From: Bifidobacterium thermophilum
GTDB lineage: Bacteria; Actinomycetota; Actinomycetes; Actinomycetales; Bifidobacteriaceae
Length of the DNA: 64,000 bases
Direction: 5' to 3'
Assembly (NCBI GenBank): GCA_000741495.1
Contig: JGZV01000003.1
Coordinates: 62,001 to 126,000, forward strand
Position numbers and translations under genes: made by a program. Position 1 is the first letter of the stretch; each line of letters opens with the position of its first letter. Positions 1-9,099 of the stretch are shown piece by piece. The notes beneath the pieces were generated by a model. The model saw only the letters and a program-made list of their open reading frames with translations, was not told the origin of the DNA and did not search any database.

Positions 1-1805
1 GGATTGTGCTCGTTGTGTTGGTCGCCGTGGCGGCGGTAGGGGCGGTATCGGCGTTGACGCTGTACCGTCAGGCCATGGAAGTCAAGGCCCATGAGGAGAA
101 GGCGATCTCGCTGATGTCCGGGTTGAAGGGGCTGTCAGGCTCGGACGCCTCCAGCGTCGGCAAGGACACCGTGGACTCCATCAACGCGGTATTGCCGCAA
201 ATGCAGTCGGAAACCGCCGCTGCACAGAAGATCACCGACGGCAGGCTGTGGGATATCGCCTCGCACCTGCCGGTATACGGCAATGACATCACCACGGTCC
301 GCGGCATGACACGCATCGTGCACCAGCTGACCACGCAGCCGCTGCCGCAGCTGAGCAATACGCTCAGCACCCTGGCCAACACCCCGTTGACCACGGATGA
401 CGGGTCGTTGAACCTCGAGCCGATCACCCAGGCCGCCGCTTCGATGAAAGCGGCGAACGAACCGTTGCAGCAGCTGGTCAAGCAGTATGACGCGCTGCCC
501 AGACCGAGGATCGGCAGGATCGCGACGGCATACGAGACCGGCAGGAAGCAGCTCACCTCTGCGGGCACCACTATCGACGACCTGTCGAACGCCCTGGACA
601 TCATCCCCGGCTTCCTGGGGTCGGGTGGCGCGAAGACCTACGCCGTGATGGCGATGACCACCTCCGAGGCGCGCTCCAGCGGCGGTCTGCTCGGTTCCGT
701 CGGCGTGATGACCACCGACAACGGCAAGATCTCCATCGGGGATTTCCGTTCGAATACAGAGTACATCCCGTATGGCGCCGGCGACCCGACAGCCGACGAG
801 CATCGGATCTTCAACGAGTGGGGGCCGTTGCAGATGTCGTTCGATATGCGCGATCTGGCTGTCTACCCGGATGCGCAACGCTCCGCCGAAGGCATGCGCG
901 CAATCTGGCAGCGCACCCCGTGGGGAGCCGGCCAGAATCTTGACGGCGTGCTCATGGTCGACCCGGTGTTCCTGCAGAAGATGGTCGCGATCAACGGGCA
1001 GGTCACCCTGTCGGACGGCCGTGTGCTCACCGGCGACAACACTGCGGAATTCCTGCTCAACACCGTGTACAAGGAGTATCCGGTCAGCATGCAGGACCAG
1101 TATTTCACCGAGGTCGCAACCCAATCAATCAGCGCGATGTTCTCGAATATCAACCTTACGAAGCTTACGCAGGTCGGCCAGACGATGTCAGCGCTCGCGC
1201 AAGGCCGCCACTTCTCCATGTACAGTTTCGACGAGGCGACGGAGGCCTCGCTCAAGTCCGCCGGCTTCACCGCATCCACGCCGGACGACGAGGCCAACCC
1301 GAAGATCGGCGTGTACATCACCGAACAGAACCCCTCCAAGATGGACTGGTACGTGCACCGCACCACCAAGATCACACGTACGACGTGCAACGGCGACGGC
1401 TCGCAGACCTACCACGTGCAGTACACGCTGAACAATACGCTGACGAACACCGCGCTGGCGACCTTGCCGGATTACATCGCCGGCGGCGCCCAGTTGCCGA
1501 GCCTGGCGCGCGGCATGGCGGCCGAGAAGATGCTGATCTACGCTCCCGCAGGCGGATCGATTGCCAATATCACCACGAGCGGGAATGGCACGGTGTCGGT
1601 CGCGCCGAAGCAGACCACGATGAACGGCAAGAATGTCACGACGACACTGGTGCTGTTGAACCCCGGCAAGTCGATGACCTATTCGTTTGATGTGACCACT
1701 TCGCCGAAGGCTACTGCCGACTTGGGTGTCGACCAGACGCCGATGGGCTGGGAGGATCCCGGGGTGAGCGTGGACACCTCGGCTTGCGCCATCGGGGCGA
1801 AATAA
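1..1805 (+). CDS. DUF4012 domain-containing membrane-anchored protein (5' end cut by window)
   Basis: The reading frame is open to the first base, so the true start lies outside the window; a GTG at position 6 is only an internal candidate. The visible product is about 600 residues. It begins inside a hydrophobic segment rich in Val and Ala, consistent with one N-terminal membrane anchor and a large extracellular part. The region around residues 200-330 (ITTSEARSSGGLLGS-like stretch, then a GDFRSNTEY-like motif) matches the DUF4012 family. In bifidobacteria and other actinobacteria this family is often encoded near surface-polysaccharide genes; its biochemical role is not established. A hairpin follows the stop codon. 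Family call is from sequence recognition. Confidence 0.8.
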   Translation, partial: IVLVVLVAVAAVGAVSALTLYRQAMEVKAHEEKAISLMSGLKGLSGSDASSVGKDTVDSINAVLPQMQSETAAAQKITDGRLWDIASHLPVYGNDITTVRGMTRIVHQLTTQPLPQLSNTLSTLANTPLTTDDGSLNLEPITQAAASMKAANEPLQQLVKQYDALPRPRIGRIATAYETGRKQLTSAGTTIDDLSNALDIIPGFLGSGGAKTYAVMAMTTSEARSSGGLLGSVGVMTTDNGKISIGDFRSNTEYIPYGAGDPTADEHRIFNEWGPLQMSFDMRDLAVYPDAQRSAEGMRAIWQRTPWGAGQNLDGVLMVDPVFLQKMVAINGQVTLSDGRVLTGDNTAEFLLNTVYKEYPVSMQDQYFTEVATQSISAMFSNINLTKLTQVGQTMSALAQGRHFSMYSFDEATEASLKSAGFTASTPDDEANPKIGVYITEQNPSKMDWYVHRTTKITRTTCNGDGSQTYHVQYTLNNTLTNTALATLPDYIAGGAQLPSLARGMAAEKMLIYAPAGGSIANITTSGNGTVSVAPKQTTMNGKNVTTTLVLLNPGKSMTYSFDVTTSPKATADLGVDQTPMGWEDPGVSVDTSACAIGAK

Positions 1806-1829
1806 CGCCGGCACGGCCGGCGGTATGCA

Positions 1830-1872
1830 ACGGCACCTGGACGGCTCATTATCCAAGCCGTCCAAGTGCCGT
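1830..1872. terminator. Bidirectional hairpin terminator
   Basis: Two arms of 17 bases (1830-1846 and 1856-1872) pair with a single mismatch around a 9-base loop. The hairpin sits between the stop of the DUF4012 gene and the stop of the convergent dehydrogenase gene, so it can serve both. No strong T-run follows. Confidence 0.6.
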
Positions 1873-1904
1873 TTGCCATAACGGCCTGGAGACCCGCGGA
1901 AAAC

Positions 1905-2683
1905 CTATTTGCGGTACACCTTGGTGTAGGAGCCTTCCGCCCGCGGCCTGACCACGATCGAATCGATATCCACGGTGTCCGGCTGGTCAAGCGCCCAACG
2001 GACGCATTCGGCGATATCCTCGGCCTTCAGCGGGTCCGGCACACCGGCATACACGGCTGCGGCCTTGGCAGCGTCGCCGTGGAAGCGGTGCATCGAGAAC
2101 TCGTCCGTATGCACCATGCCGGGGGAGATATCGACCACGCGGATCGGCTCGCCGATCATCTCGAGCCTCAGGACCCGTGCCATGACGCGTTCGGCGAACT
2201 TCGACGCGCAATACCCGGCCCCGCCTTCGTATGGTTCGATACCGGCGGTGGAGGAGATGACGAGCACGGTGCCGCTGGATTCCTTCAACGCGGGCAGCAG
2301 TTTCTGCGTCATGCGCAGCGTGCCGAGCACGTTGAGCTCGTACATGGCCCGCCAGTCGTCGATGCTCGCGGTGGCGACCGGATCCTTGCCGATGGCCCCG
2401 CCGGCACAGTTGACGAGCGCCTTGACTGGCCCGCCGGCGAGAATCGTGTCAACGGCGGCTTGTGTGCTTGTCTCATCCGTGATGTCGGCGGCGATCGGTT
2501 CGACCGCATCCCCCAATTCCTGCGCCAGCGTGTCGAGCCGTTCGGCGCGACGGGCGAGCGCTGCCACCTGCCATCCGTCGGCGACCAGCGACCGGACCGT
2601 CGCCGCGCCGATTCCACTGGATGCTCCGGTGACGACCGCGCGTTTCGCTGTGTTGCCTGTTGCCGGTGTTGTCTGTTGAGCAT
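1905..2683 (-). CDS. SDR-family NAD(P)-dependent oxidoreductase with apparent 5' frameshift
   Basis: The product is a classical short-chain dehydrogenase: TGASSGIG cofactor loop, NCAG motif, the SST serine, and YCASK as the YxxxK catalytic pair. No ATG, GTG or TTG in this frame precedes the TGASSGIG loop. The only good start, ATG at 2683 with an upstream AAAGG, is in a different frame and would need one extra base about eight bases into the gene to reach the dehydrogenase frame (giving MLxQTTPATGNTAKRAVVTG). An internal GTG at 2567 leaves 220 residues without the cofactor loop. The gene may be a young pseudogene or the base may be a sequencing error. It lies 56 bp downstream of the aminotransferase on the same strand and is probably co-transcribed. 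Substrate unknown. Confidence 0.75.
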
Positions 2684-2739
2684 GATGTGCCTTTCTGCTG
2701 CGATTGCAGCATCCGTGAAAAAGTTGATCTGATGCGCTT

Positions 2740-4065
2740 TCAGCATCCGGCGGCGGTCATCGCCTTGTCAAGCCGGGCGACGCCTTCCGCGGCCTCTTCG
2801 GCGCTGATCACGCAGGGCGGGGTCACGTGGATGCGGTTGTTGTGCACGCCGAGCACCAGGTTCAGCTTGTCCGCTTCCGCGACGATCCGCTGCATCGTGG
2901 CGTCATCGAGCGGCTCCTTGGTGGCGCGGTCGGCGACCAGTTCCACCGCCCAGAACACGCCCTTGCCGCGCACCTCACCGATGGTGGGATGATGCTCGAC
3001 CAACGCTTCAAGACCGGGTCCGAGCACGTCCCGGCCGACATCATGCGCATTGTCGACGATATGCTCGCGCTCCATCGCCTCCTGCGTGGCTACGATCGCA
3101 CCCATCGCCAGCGGATGCCCGGAATAGGTGAGGCCGCCAGGGAACACGACGTCGTCAAAATATTTGGCCACCGGATCGGACATGATCACGCCGCCGGCCG
3201 GCACATACCCGGAATTGCAGCCCTTGGCGAAAGTGATGATATCCGGCGTGTAATCGTAGTCGTCGAGCGCGAACCAGAATCCGGTGCGCCCGAAGCCGGC
3301 CATCACCTCGTCGGTGATCATTAGGATGCCGTATTTGCGGGTGATTTCGCGCACGCCCTTGAAATAATCCTTCGGCGGGATGATGATGCCCGCGGTGCCG
3401 GGGATCGATTCCAACAGCACGGCGGCGATGGTGTCAGGCCCCTCGAATTCGATCACATGCTCAAGATGCGTCAAAGCCCGTTCGCATTCCTCCTCCTGCG
3501 TGGTGGCGAAGAATTCGGAACGGTACAAGTACGGCGTGAAGAAGTGGACATGACCACGTGCGTAATCGTTTGGCTTGCGCCGCCAGTCACCGGTCGCGCT
3601 GATCGCCGCACCCGTATTGCCGTGATAGCAACGGTAGGAGGAAAGGATCTTGTCTCGCCCGGTGACCAGGCGTGCCGCGCGCATGGCGTTCTCGTTCGCG
3701 TCGGCGCCCGCGTTCGTGAAGAACACCTTGTCAAAGCCTTCAGGTGCGCGGCGAGCGACCAGTGATGCCGCTCGGCCGCGGGCGAGGTTCGCGTAATCGG
3801 GGCCGATGGTGGCGAGCAGCTCGGCCTGTTTCTTGATGCCCTCGACAACCAAGGGATGCTGGTAGCCGATATTCACATTGACCTGTTGGCTGGTGAAGTC
3901 CAGCATCTCACGGCCGTCCGCGTAGTTGAGCCACACGCCGTGACCGGTGACCACCTCGGTCGGGTGGAGGTTGCGCTGCGCATGCCAGGAGTGGAAGACG
4001 TGCGCGCGGTCCAACGCGCAGGCGTCATCCCAGATCGTCTCATCTGCCGAGCAATCATGTCCCAT
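2740..4065 (-). CDS. Class III PLP-dependent aminotransferase
   Basis: A 441-residue protein when started at the ATG at 4065, which has GAGGAAAGGA upstream; an in-frame start at 4134 would add 23 basic residues and lacks that site. It shows the class III pattern: ITDEVMAGFGRTG before the active site and Lys281 in ITFAKGCNSGYVPAGG as the Schiff-base lysine. The N-terminal HVFHSWHAQ stretch resembles taurine-pyruvate and related omega-aminotransferases, but the amine donor cannot be fixed from sequence. The gene is divergent from a MocR regulator, an arrangement known for TauR/tpa and GabR/gabT, so the regulator probably controls this gene. A dehydrogenase follows and could act on the aldehyde or keto product. 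Confidence 0.85.
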   Translation of the reverse strand: MGHDCSADETIWDDACALDRAHVFHSWHAQRNLHPTEVVTGHGVWLNYADGREMLDFTSQQVNVNIGYQHPLVVEGIKKQAELLATIGPDYANLARGRAASLVARRAPEGFDKVFFTNAGADANENAMRAARLVTGRDKILSSYRCYHGNTGAAISATGDWRRKPNDYARGHVHFFTPYLYRSEFFATTQEEECERALTHLEHVIEFEGPDTIAAVLLESIPGTAGIIIPPKDYFKGVREITRKYGILMITDEVMAGFGRTGFWFALDDYDYTPDIITFAKGCNSGYVPAGGVIMSDPVAKYFDDVVFPGGLTYSGHPLAMGAIVATQEAMEREHIVDNAHDVGRDVLGPGLEALVEHHPTIGEVRGKGVFWAVELVADRATKEPLDDATMQRIVAEADKLNLVLGVHNNRIHVTPPCVISAEEAAEGVARLDKAMTAAGC

Positions 4066-4287
4066 GATCTGTCCTTTCCTCGAACGGTTCCGGCGGCCTG
4101 CCGGTCTTCGTACATTGGTCATTGCATTTGGCATTGTGAGCGATGGACATTACAGGATTTACTTAGACATTTCCTGTTGTGTACCAGCCTGAAACACCGG
4201 AATAACGGGCATTGGCCATACTGAGAATGTCACAACGACGCATGCACAAAACCGGTCGGCAACGCAACCGGAACACGGGAGGGTGAA
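4066..4287. promoter_or_regulatory. Divergent promoter region, aminotransferase / MocR regulator
   Basis: This 222-bp gap separates two divergent starts. It holds a short inverted repeat ACAGGA (4152-4157) and TCCTGT (4172-4177), a possible operator for the MocR regulator. MocR-type proteins usually bind in such shared regions. The operator is inference. Confidence 0.4.
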
Positions 4288-6066
4288 ATGATTACGGAAC
4301 ACAATCACCATGACGCCCATCATGTCCAAACCGCAAGCAGGCCACCCGCCACCATCGAAGCCGAACGCCTCGCAGGATTCGTACGCACCCAAACCGCCTC
4401 AGCCACTCCGCAACGCATCGTCGAATCCCTCACCACTCTCGTATCCACCGAAGTCCTTACGGAAGGAACCCGCCTGCCAACAGTCCGTGCGCTCGCCGAA
4501 ACGCTCCACGTCAGCCCCGCCACCGTCTCCTCCGCCTACCATATGCTCGCCCGGTCCGGAATCGTCCGCTCACGGGGACGCGCCGGCACGTTCGTCCTGC
4601 CGCAAGCCCTATCCGAAGTCACCGCCCCACCAGCATCCGCCATATTCACCAACAGCACGGCCAACAGCCCGATCGGCGCCACGTGGATGACCACGCATTC
4701 CAGCACAGCCGATTCCGCCGTGCCATCACAGGCGCAGAGAACCAACAATCCTACGGCAGGAGCTCGCGAAACGTCATCACGGTCACACTCCCGTGCCGAC
4801 GGAATACCTGCCGCCGCACACATCCCAGTCATCGACCTGTCCCGTGGCACACCAGACAACACACTCCTGCCGACCATCCGCCCATACCTGGCCCGCCTCG
4901 GCAACCGGCGGGCCTTCGTCAACTCGTACACCGGGCCGACCATCCTGCCCATGCTGGAAGAGGAACTACGCGCCGACTGGCCGTACGACCCGCAAGCGAT
5001 GACCATGGTTTCCGGTGCGGGAGACGGGCTGGCGCTCGCCATCACCGCATTCGTCCGGCATGGTGATGTCGTGGTCGTCGAATCGCCTACATACCCCTTC
5101 ATTCTTGACGTGCTGCGCGAGCGCGGGGCGATTGCCGTCGGCGTACCGGTCGATGAGGAAGGTATGGATCCGCAATGCCTGCTTGACGTGCTGGAACGGT
5201 TCGGCACTCCTGGTGGGGCATCGCATGATTCAAGGCGACGTGTCAGCATGATGATTCTTCAGCCACGCGCCCAGAACCCGACCGGCATCAGCTATACGAC
5301 GCAACGCCTGTCAGCGATTGCGCGAGTGCTGCGTATTTGGGAACAGGAGGCTGCCGGGCGTGACATTCCGCTTGTTGTCGAGGACGACAGCGCCGGCATG
5401 GTCGCCGACGTGTTCGCGGTGTCATTGGGATCGTTGATACCGGATCGGGTGGTTCATATCCGCAGTTTTTCCAAATCCCATGGGCCAGATCTGCGACTCG
5501 CCGCACTGTCAGGGCCACGTGACGCGGTCGACGCCATCGTGGAACGCAGACGACTGGGAGCCGGCTGGGTGAGCCGATTCCTTCAGGAGCTCCTGTGCGA
5601 GATGCTTGCCGATCGTCAAGCGTACGCGACTATTACCAGTGCGCGACACACCTATGCGCTCCGGCGCAAGACCATGGCAGTGCTGCTTGAACGATTCGGG
5701 CTTGAAACCATTCCTGGGAGCGGATTCAACATGTGGCTGCCGGTCCGTGACCCGGTGGCGGCACGACGGATCCTTGCCCAGGAGCATATCCGCGTGGCTG
5801 ATGGCGACAGGTTTTTGCCGGAATTCCGCGTATCTGGCAGTGGTGATGGGCGTCATGCCGGGCGCGATGACACGAAACGCATCATCGGCGGTGCCATGCT
5901 TGATGACGGTGGTATGGCCGATGGCGCCGGCAAGGGGGATGCATTGTCGAAATCGTTGGCAGGGGCTGTTATCGCTCAGGACTGTGCGATGCGGGTGACT
6001 GTCTCGCAGCCGGATGCCATCAGCGAACGTGTCGCTCAGAGCCTTGCACGGGCTGCGACAGCGTGA
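4288..6066 (+). CDS. MocR/GntR-type transcriptional regulator with aminotransferase-like domain
   Basis: 592 residues, started at the ATG that follows GGAGGG by a few bases. Residues ~30-105 form a GntR winged helix-turn-helix (LPTVRALAETLHVSPATVSS). A Ser/Thr/Ala-rich linker follows (~110-175). Residues ~180-500 resemble a class I aminotransferase fold, with Lys396 in RSFSKSHGPDLRL as the expected PLP lysine. MocR proteins use PLP and an amino compound as effectors. The last ~80 residues are Gly/Ala/Asp-rich and look poorly conserved, longer than usual for the family (~450-500 residues). The divergent aminotransferase is the likely target. The effector, perhaps an omega-amino acid, is unknown. 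Confidence 0.88.
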   Translation: MITEHNHHDAHHVQTASRPPATIEAERLAGFVRTQTASATPQRIVESLTTLVSTEVLTEGTRLPTVRALAETLHVSPATVSSAYHMLARSGIVRSRGRAGTFVLPQALSEVTAPPASAIFTNSTANSPIGATWMTTHSSTADSAVPSQAQRTNNPTAGARETSSRSHSRADGIPAAAHIPVIDLSRGTPDNTLLPTIRPYLARLGNRRAFVNSYTGPTILPMLEEELRADWPYDPQAMTMVSGAGDGLALAITAFVRHGDVVVVESPTYPFILDVLRERGAIAVGVPVDEEGMDPQCLLDVLERFGTPGGASHDSRRRVSMMILQPRAQNPTGISYTTQRLSAIARVLRIWEQEAAGRDIPLVVEDDSAGMVADVFAVSLGSLIPDRVVHIRSFSKSHGPDLRLAALSGPRDAVDAIVERRRLGAGWVSRFLQELLCEMLADRQAYATITSARHTYALRRKTMAVLLERFGLETIPGSGFNMWLPVRDPVAARRILAQEHIRVADGDRFLPEFRVSGSGDGRHAGRDDTKRIIGGAMLDDGGMADGAGKGDALSKSLAGAVIAQDCAMRVTVSQPDAISERVAQSLARAATA

Positions 6067-6511
6067 GTGTCCGCTCGCATCATGGTTCCCGGTTCCGCAG
6101 CGTGCGAACCATAGCCTGATTCCAATAGTGTGGAACAGACACCGTGGATTTCCGGACGCGAGATCAAGACCGTCGATATGAAAATCGTTGGAATCATGCG
6201 GTTTTCGACGGTCGACCCGTCCCGCCGGCGCCATCATCGGGTCGGTTACTGTTCCACACGATCAGCATCGCCCAACGAAATCGATGCCACGGAACACGTG
6301 AAGCGGATTCCGGCCTGTACGCTCTCTGTTACGCATCGTGCGTGTTCGGCAACAGTGATGTTGCTGCGGGGGAACGGTTGGGAAATGTTCAATTCGCACA
6401 ATTGGGTGCAACACAACACTCCGACGTCACGCAGGAAAACATTATCCAGCGCAGCCGATTCAGCTTCGGGGCAGCGGATTGTTTGGGAAATGCAGAAGAA
6501 AGGAAGATATC
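6067..6511. other. Intergenic region, no convincing gene
   Basis: About 445 bp without a gene that looks real. A 10-base sequence TGTGGAACAG near 6129 recurs inverted (CTGTTCCACA) near 6249, about 110 bp away. A second pair, GACCGTCG near 6168 and CGACGGTC near 6206, is closer and could form a hairpin after the MocR gene. The 3' part should hold the promoter of the binding-protein gene; AAAGGAAG just before its ATG is the ribosome binding site. Confidence 0.4.
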
Positions 6512-7813
6512 ATGACTGGATTCACTGGATACACTGACACTGGGCACGCGTGCCGTCGTCGCTCCACCCGCATGGCGGTGCGTGCGACCGCGTTGGTCGC
6601 CGCCGCGGCAATCGGATTGTCCGGCCTGGCGGCATGCGGTTCCGGTTCCTCATCGTCCGGCTCGTCTTCCTCCGGTTCGGGAGCGTTGACGCTCGGCGGC
6701 TTCTTCCCGGAAACCGGCAGCATGTCCTTCCTTGGGCCTGATACGGTCGCTTCGTTCAAACTGGCAGTCAAGGATATCAATGCCGCCGGTGGTGTCTTGG
6801 GCAAAGATGTGAGTACTGCTATTGCAGATACATCTGACGCCGATCACGCCGACCAGAACACATCTGGCGTCCAGTCTCTGCTCGCCAAGAAGCCGGGCGC
6901 TATTATCGGCCCTACTTCCAGTTCTGTAACTAAGAATATTTACAAGCAGGCTTCCGGCTCGAAAGTTCCAGTGATCTCCGTGGGCGCAACCTCGCCAAGC
7001 CTGTCTGGCATCGACCCGTACTTCTTCCGCACCATCGCCCCGGACGGCGTGCAGGGCGCGGTCATGAGCAATGTCATCGAGCAGGATGGTGTGCAGAAAC
7101 TCGCCATCGCCGTGTTCAACGACGAGTATGGCACCGGCCTGCGCAAGGTGATTGTCAACACGCTCGCCAACAGCAATGTTGACATCGTCTACGGCAAGAC
7201 CGAAACATTCGACCCGACGGAAACGAACTTCTCCTCGCTGGTCACCACATTGAAAGCCGCGAAGCCCGACGCGATCCTCGTCATCGCCTTCGACCAGACC
7301 AAATCGTTGGTCAAGGAGATGATCAGCCAGGGCATCGATACCAATAAGCTGTACTTGACCGATGGCAACACTCAGGATTATTCCGGCGATTTCACTGCCG
7401 GTGTCCTCAAGGGCGATTCTGCAACCATTCCGGGTGCTGAAACCAGCGACGCATTCCAGAAGCGCGTCAAATCCATCGACTCCTCAGTGAAAAACTTCAC
7501 CTACGCTGCTGAAACCTATGACGCAACGGTTCTCGCCGCGCTCGCAGCCCAGAAAGGCAAGTCCACCGATGGCGAAACCATCAAGAACAACTTGCCTGCG
7601 GTTTCCGGCGCTGATGGCGGTACCAAGTGCAAGAGCTACAAGGAATGCCTGGCATTGCTCAAGAGCGGCAAATCCATCCAGTACCAAGGCTTGACCGGTA
7701 TCGGACCGTTCAACAAAGATCATGACCCGTCCAGCGCGAATATCGGCGTGTACAAGTTCGATGAGAACAACAAACCGGTGTTCGACCACTCGCAGTCCGG
7801 CAAAGTGTCGTGA
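6512..7813 (+). CDS. Branched-chain amino acid-type ABC transporter substrate-binding lipoprotein
   Basis: 433 residues from the ATG at 6512, preceded by AGAAAGGAAG. The N-terminus has a basic start, a hydrophobic core and the lipobox LAAC, followed by a Gly/Ser linker, so this is a lipid-anchored binding protein. The mature part has the type I periplasmic-binding (LivJ-like) pattern: FPETGSMSFLGPDTVASFKL, INAAGGVLGK, GPTSSSVT, PVISVGATSPSL and FFRTIAPD. The family feeds ABC importers for branched-chain amino acids or related amides. No permease or ATPase genes are adjacent, so the partner must lie elsewhere. Hairpins after the stop suggest a single-gene transcript. Confidence 0.88.
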   Translation: MTGFTGYTDTGHACRRRSTRMAVRATALVAAAAIGLSGLAACGSGSSSSGSSSSGSGALTLGGFFPETGSMSFLGPDTVASFKLAVKDINAAGGVLGKDVSTAIADTSDADHADQNTSGVQSLLAKKPGAIIGPTSSSVTKNIYKQASGSKVPVISVGATSPSLSGIDPYFFRTIAPDGVQGAVMSNVIEQDGVQKLAIAVFNDEYGTGLRKVIVNTLANSNVDIVYGKTETFDPTETNFSSLVTTLKAAKPDAILVIAFDQTKSLVKEMISQGIDTNKLYLTDGNTQDYSGDFTAGVLKGDSATIPGAETSDAFQKRVKSIDSSVKNFTYAAETYDATVLAALAAQKGKSTDGETIKNNLPAVSGADGGTKCKSYKECLALLKSGKSIQYQGLTGIGPFNKDHDPSSANIGVYKFDENNKPVFDHSQSGKVS

Positions 7814-7830
7814 CTTGCAGTCCAGTGAGT

Positions 7831-7863
7831 GGCTGGCTGATCGGCGTATCCGGTAAGCCAGCC
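7831..7863 (+). terminator. Hairpin after binding-protein gene
   Basis: GGCTGGCT (7831-7838) pairs with AGCCAGCC (7856-7863), 17 bp downstream of the stop codon. The stem is short and no T-run follows. Confidence 0.4.
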
Positions 7864-7886
7864 GTCTGATCTTGGTCGGTCTACGT

Positions 7887-7921
7887 GCCGCCCGCGCTGA
7901 ATTCCCTCCAGCGTGGGCGGC
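7887..7921. terminator. Strong hairpin terminator
   Basis: Two 13-base arms (7887-7899 and 7909-7921) pair with one G-T position around a 9-base loop. It is the stronger of two hairpins after the binding-protein gene. Confidence 0.55.
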
Positions 7922-8211
7922 GCGCTGTTGTATGCCGGCATGCTGCTACCCGCCACACGTCGAACACCCGTATCCGCTCGATTCGAAGCGTGTCGCCTCC
8001 CGTCCCCGCCGCACGGTAGTTTCGAATCATCCGTGATGCCACAGGGGGCGTGGCTCACGGGTAAGCATTGACATGATGCGCATGGTATATGCGCCGCATC
8101 CCGGCTTGACCGCGGCGCGTGACAGTGCGCACCGACCATGGGGAGGGGATATGCACAGGGGTTGGGGAAGGTCGCCGCGTCGTTGCAGCACGCGTTTTTT
8201 CCGCTTCACGC

Positions 8212-9021
8212 ATGCGCTCGCCGGCCGCACGGGCGGGTGTGCTGATCATCGCCGCAATACTGGTGGGCGTACTGGTCGGCGTGATGCTGCCGCGAGTGAG
8301 TACGCCGGTCGCCCGCATCACCGGCGAATATGTGGTGTCCGGTCCTGTCGCTGACGTGCTGCATACGCTTCCCGTGGATGCCCGGCAATTCGGCAAAGGA
8401 TATCAGCGAGACGAATTCGGATATCGGCAGACCGACGATGACGGTAACGGTTGCGATATTCGCGACGATATTCTAGCCAGGGATCTCCATGATGTGCGAT
8501 TCACCGTTGCAGGCGGCTGTACGGTGCGCTCCGGCACGCTTGAAGACCCGTATACCGGACGGACCATCAAGTTCACGCGTGGCGCCGCGTCAAGCGCCGA
8601 CGTGCAGATCGACCATGTGGTGGCGTTGGAGAATGCTTGGCGTTCCGGCGCATCCGCGTGGAACCGGGCGCAACGGTACCGGTTCGGTAACGATCCGATG
8701 AATCTGCTTGCTGTCGAAGGCAAAGCCAATGAGGAGAAAGGGTCGGCGTCGGCCGCATACTGGTTGCCGACAAACAGTGATTTCCGTTGCATGTATGTGA
8801 CGCTGCAAATCACAGTGAAGGCGGCCTATCAACTGAGCATAACCCCGCAGGAGCGTGAAGCCATGGCCGCGGTGCTTCGCGGTTGTCCCGGTCAGCGTAT
8901 CCCGGAGCGACAGCCCGCACGACAATCCACTCCCGCCGTATACGGCGTGTCGCCATATGGCACAATGGTTCAGCAAGGTTTGCGACGGCATGTTACATGG
9001 CGTTACAAAACGGACCTATAA
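8212..9021 (+). CDS. Membrane-anchored HNH-like (DUF1524/GmrSD C-terminal type) endonuclease
   Basis: From ATG 8212 the product is 269 residues: a short basic start, one hydrophobic segment (VLIIAAILVGVLVGVML) and a DUF1524 domain. That domain shows DDDGNGCDIRDDILARD, the histidine motif VQIDHVVAL, and NLLAVEGKANEEKG, as in secreted HNH-like nucleases. The start is uncertain. A GTG at 8119 also opens this frame, while the best ribosome site (GGGAGGGG before ATG 8151) is out of frame by one base, with a six-T run at 8195-8200 between. Either a frameshift lies in that run or the 8212 start is used without a clear ribosome site. A related domain occurs in the secreted protein at 37282-38679. Confidence 0.75.
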   Translation: MRSPAARAGVLIIAAILVGVLVGVMLPRVSTPVARITGEYVVSGPVADVLHTLPVDARQFGKGYQRDEFGYRQTDDDGNGCDIRDDILARDLHDVRFTVAGGCTVRSGTLEDPYTGRTIKFTRGAASSADVQIDHVVALENAWRSGASAWNRAQRYRFGNDPMNLLAVEGKANEEKGSASAAYWLPTNSDFRCMYVTLQITVKAAYQLSITPQEREAMAAVLRGCPGQRIPERQPARQSTPAVYGVSPYGTMVQQGLRRHVTWRYKTDL

Positions 9022-9099
9022 CACTAGCGGCATGGTGTCCGGACGGCCACCCCGGCTGGGCACGACACACTGACGACGAGACATGAGAGATGGTTTGGC

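Noticed and set aside
6130-6537. Small genes between the MocR regulator and the binding protein
   Set aside because: Two overlapping frames have no ribosome site and no recognisable motif.
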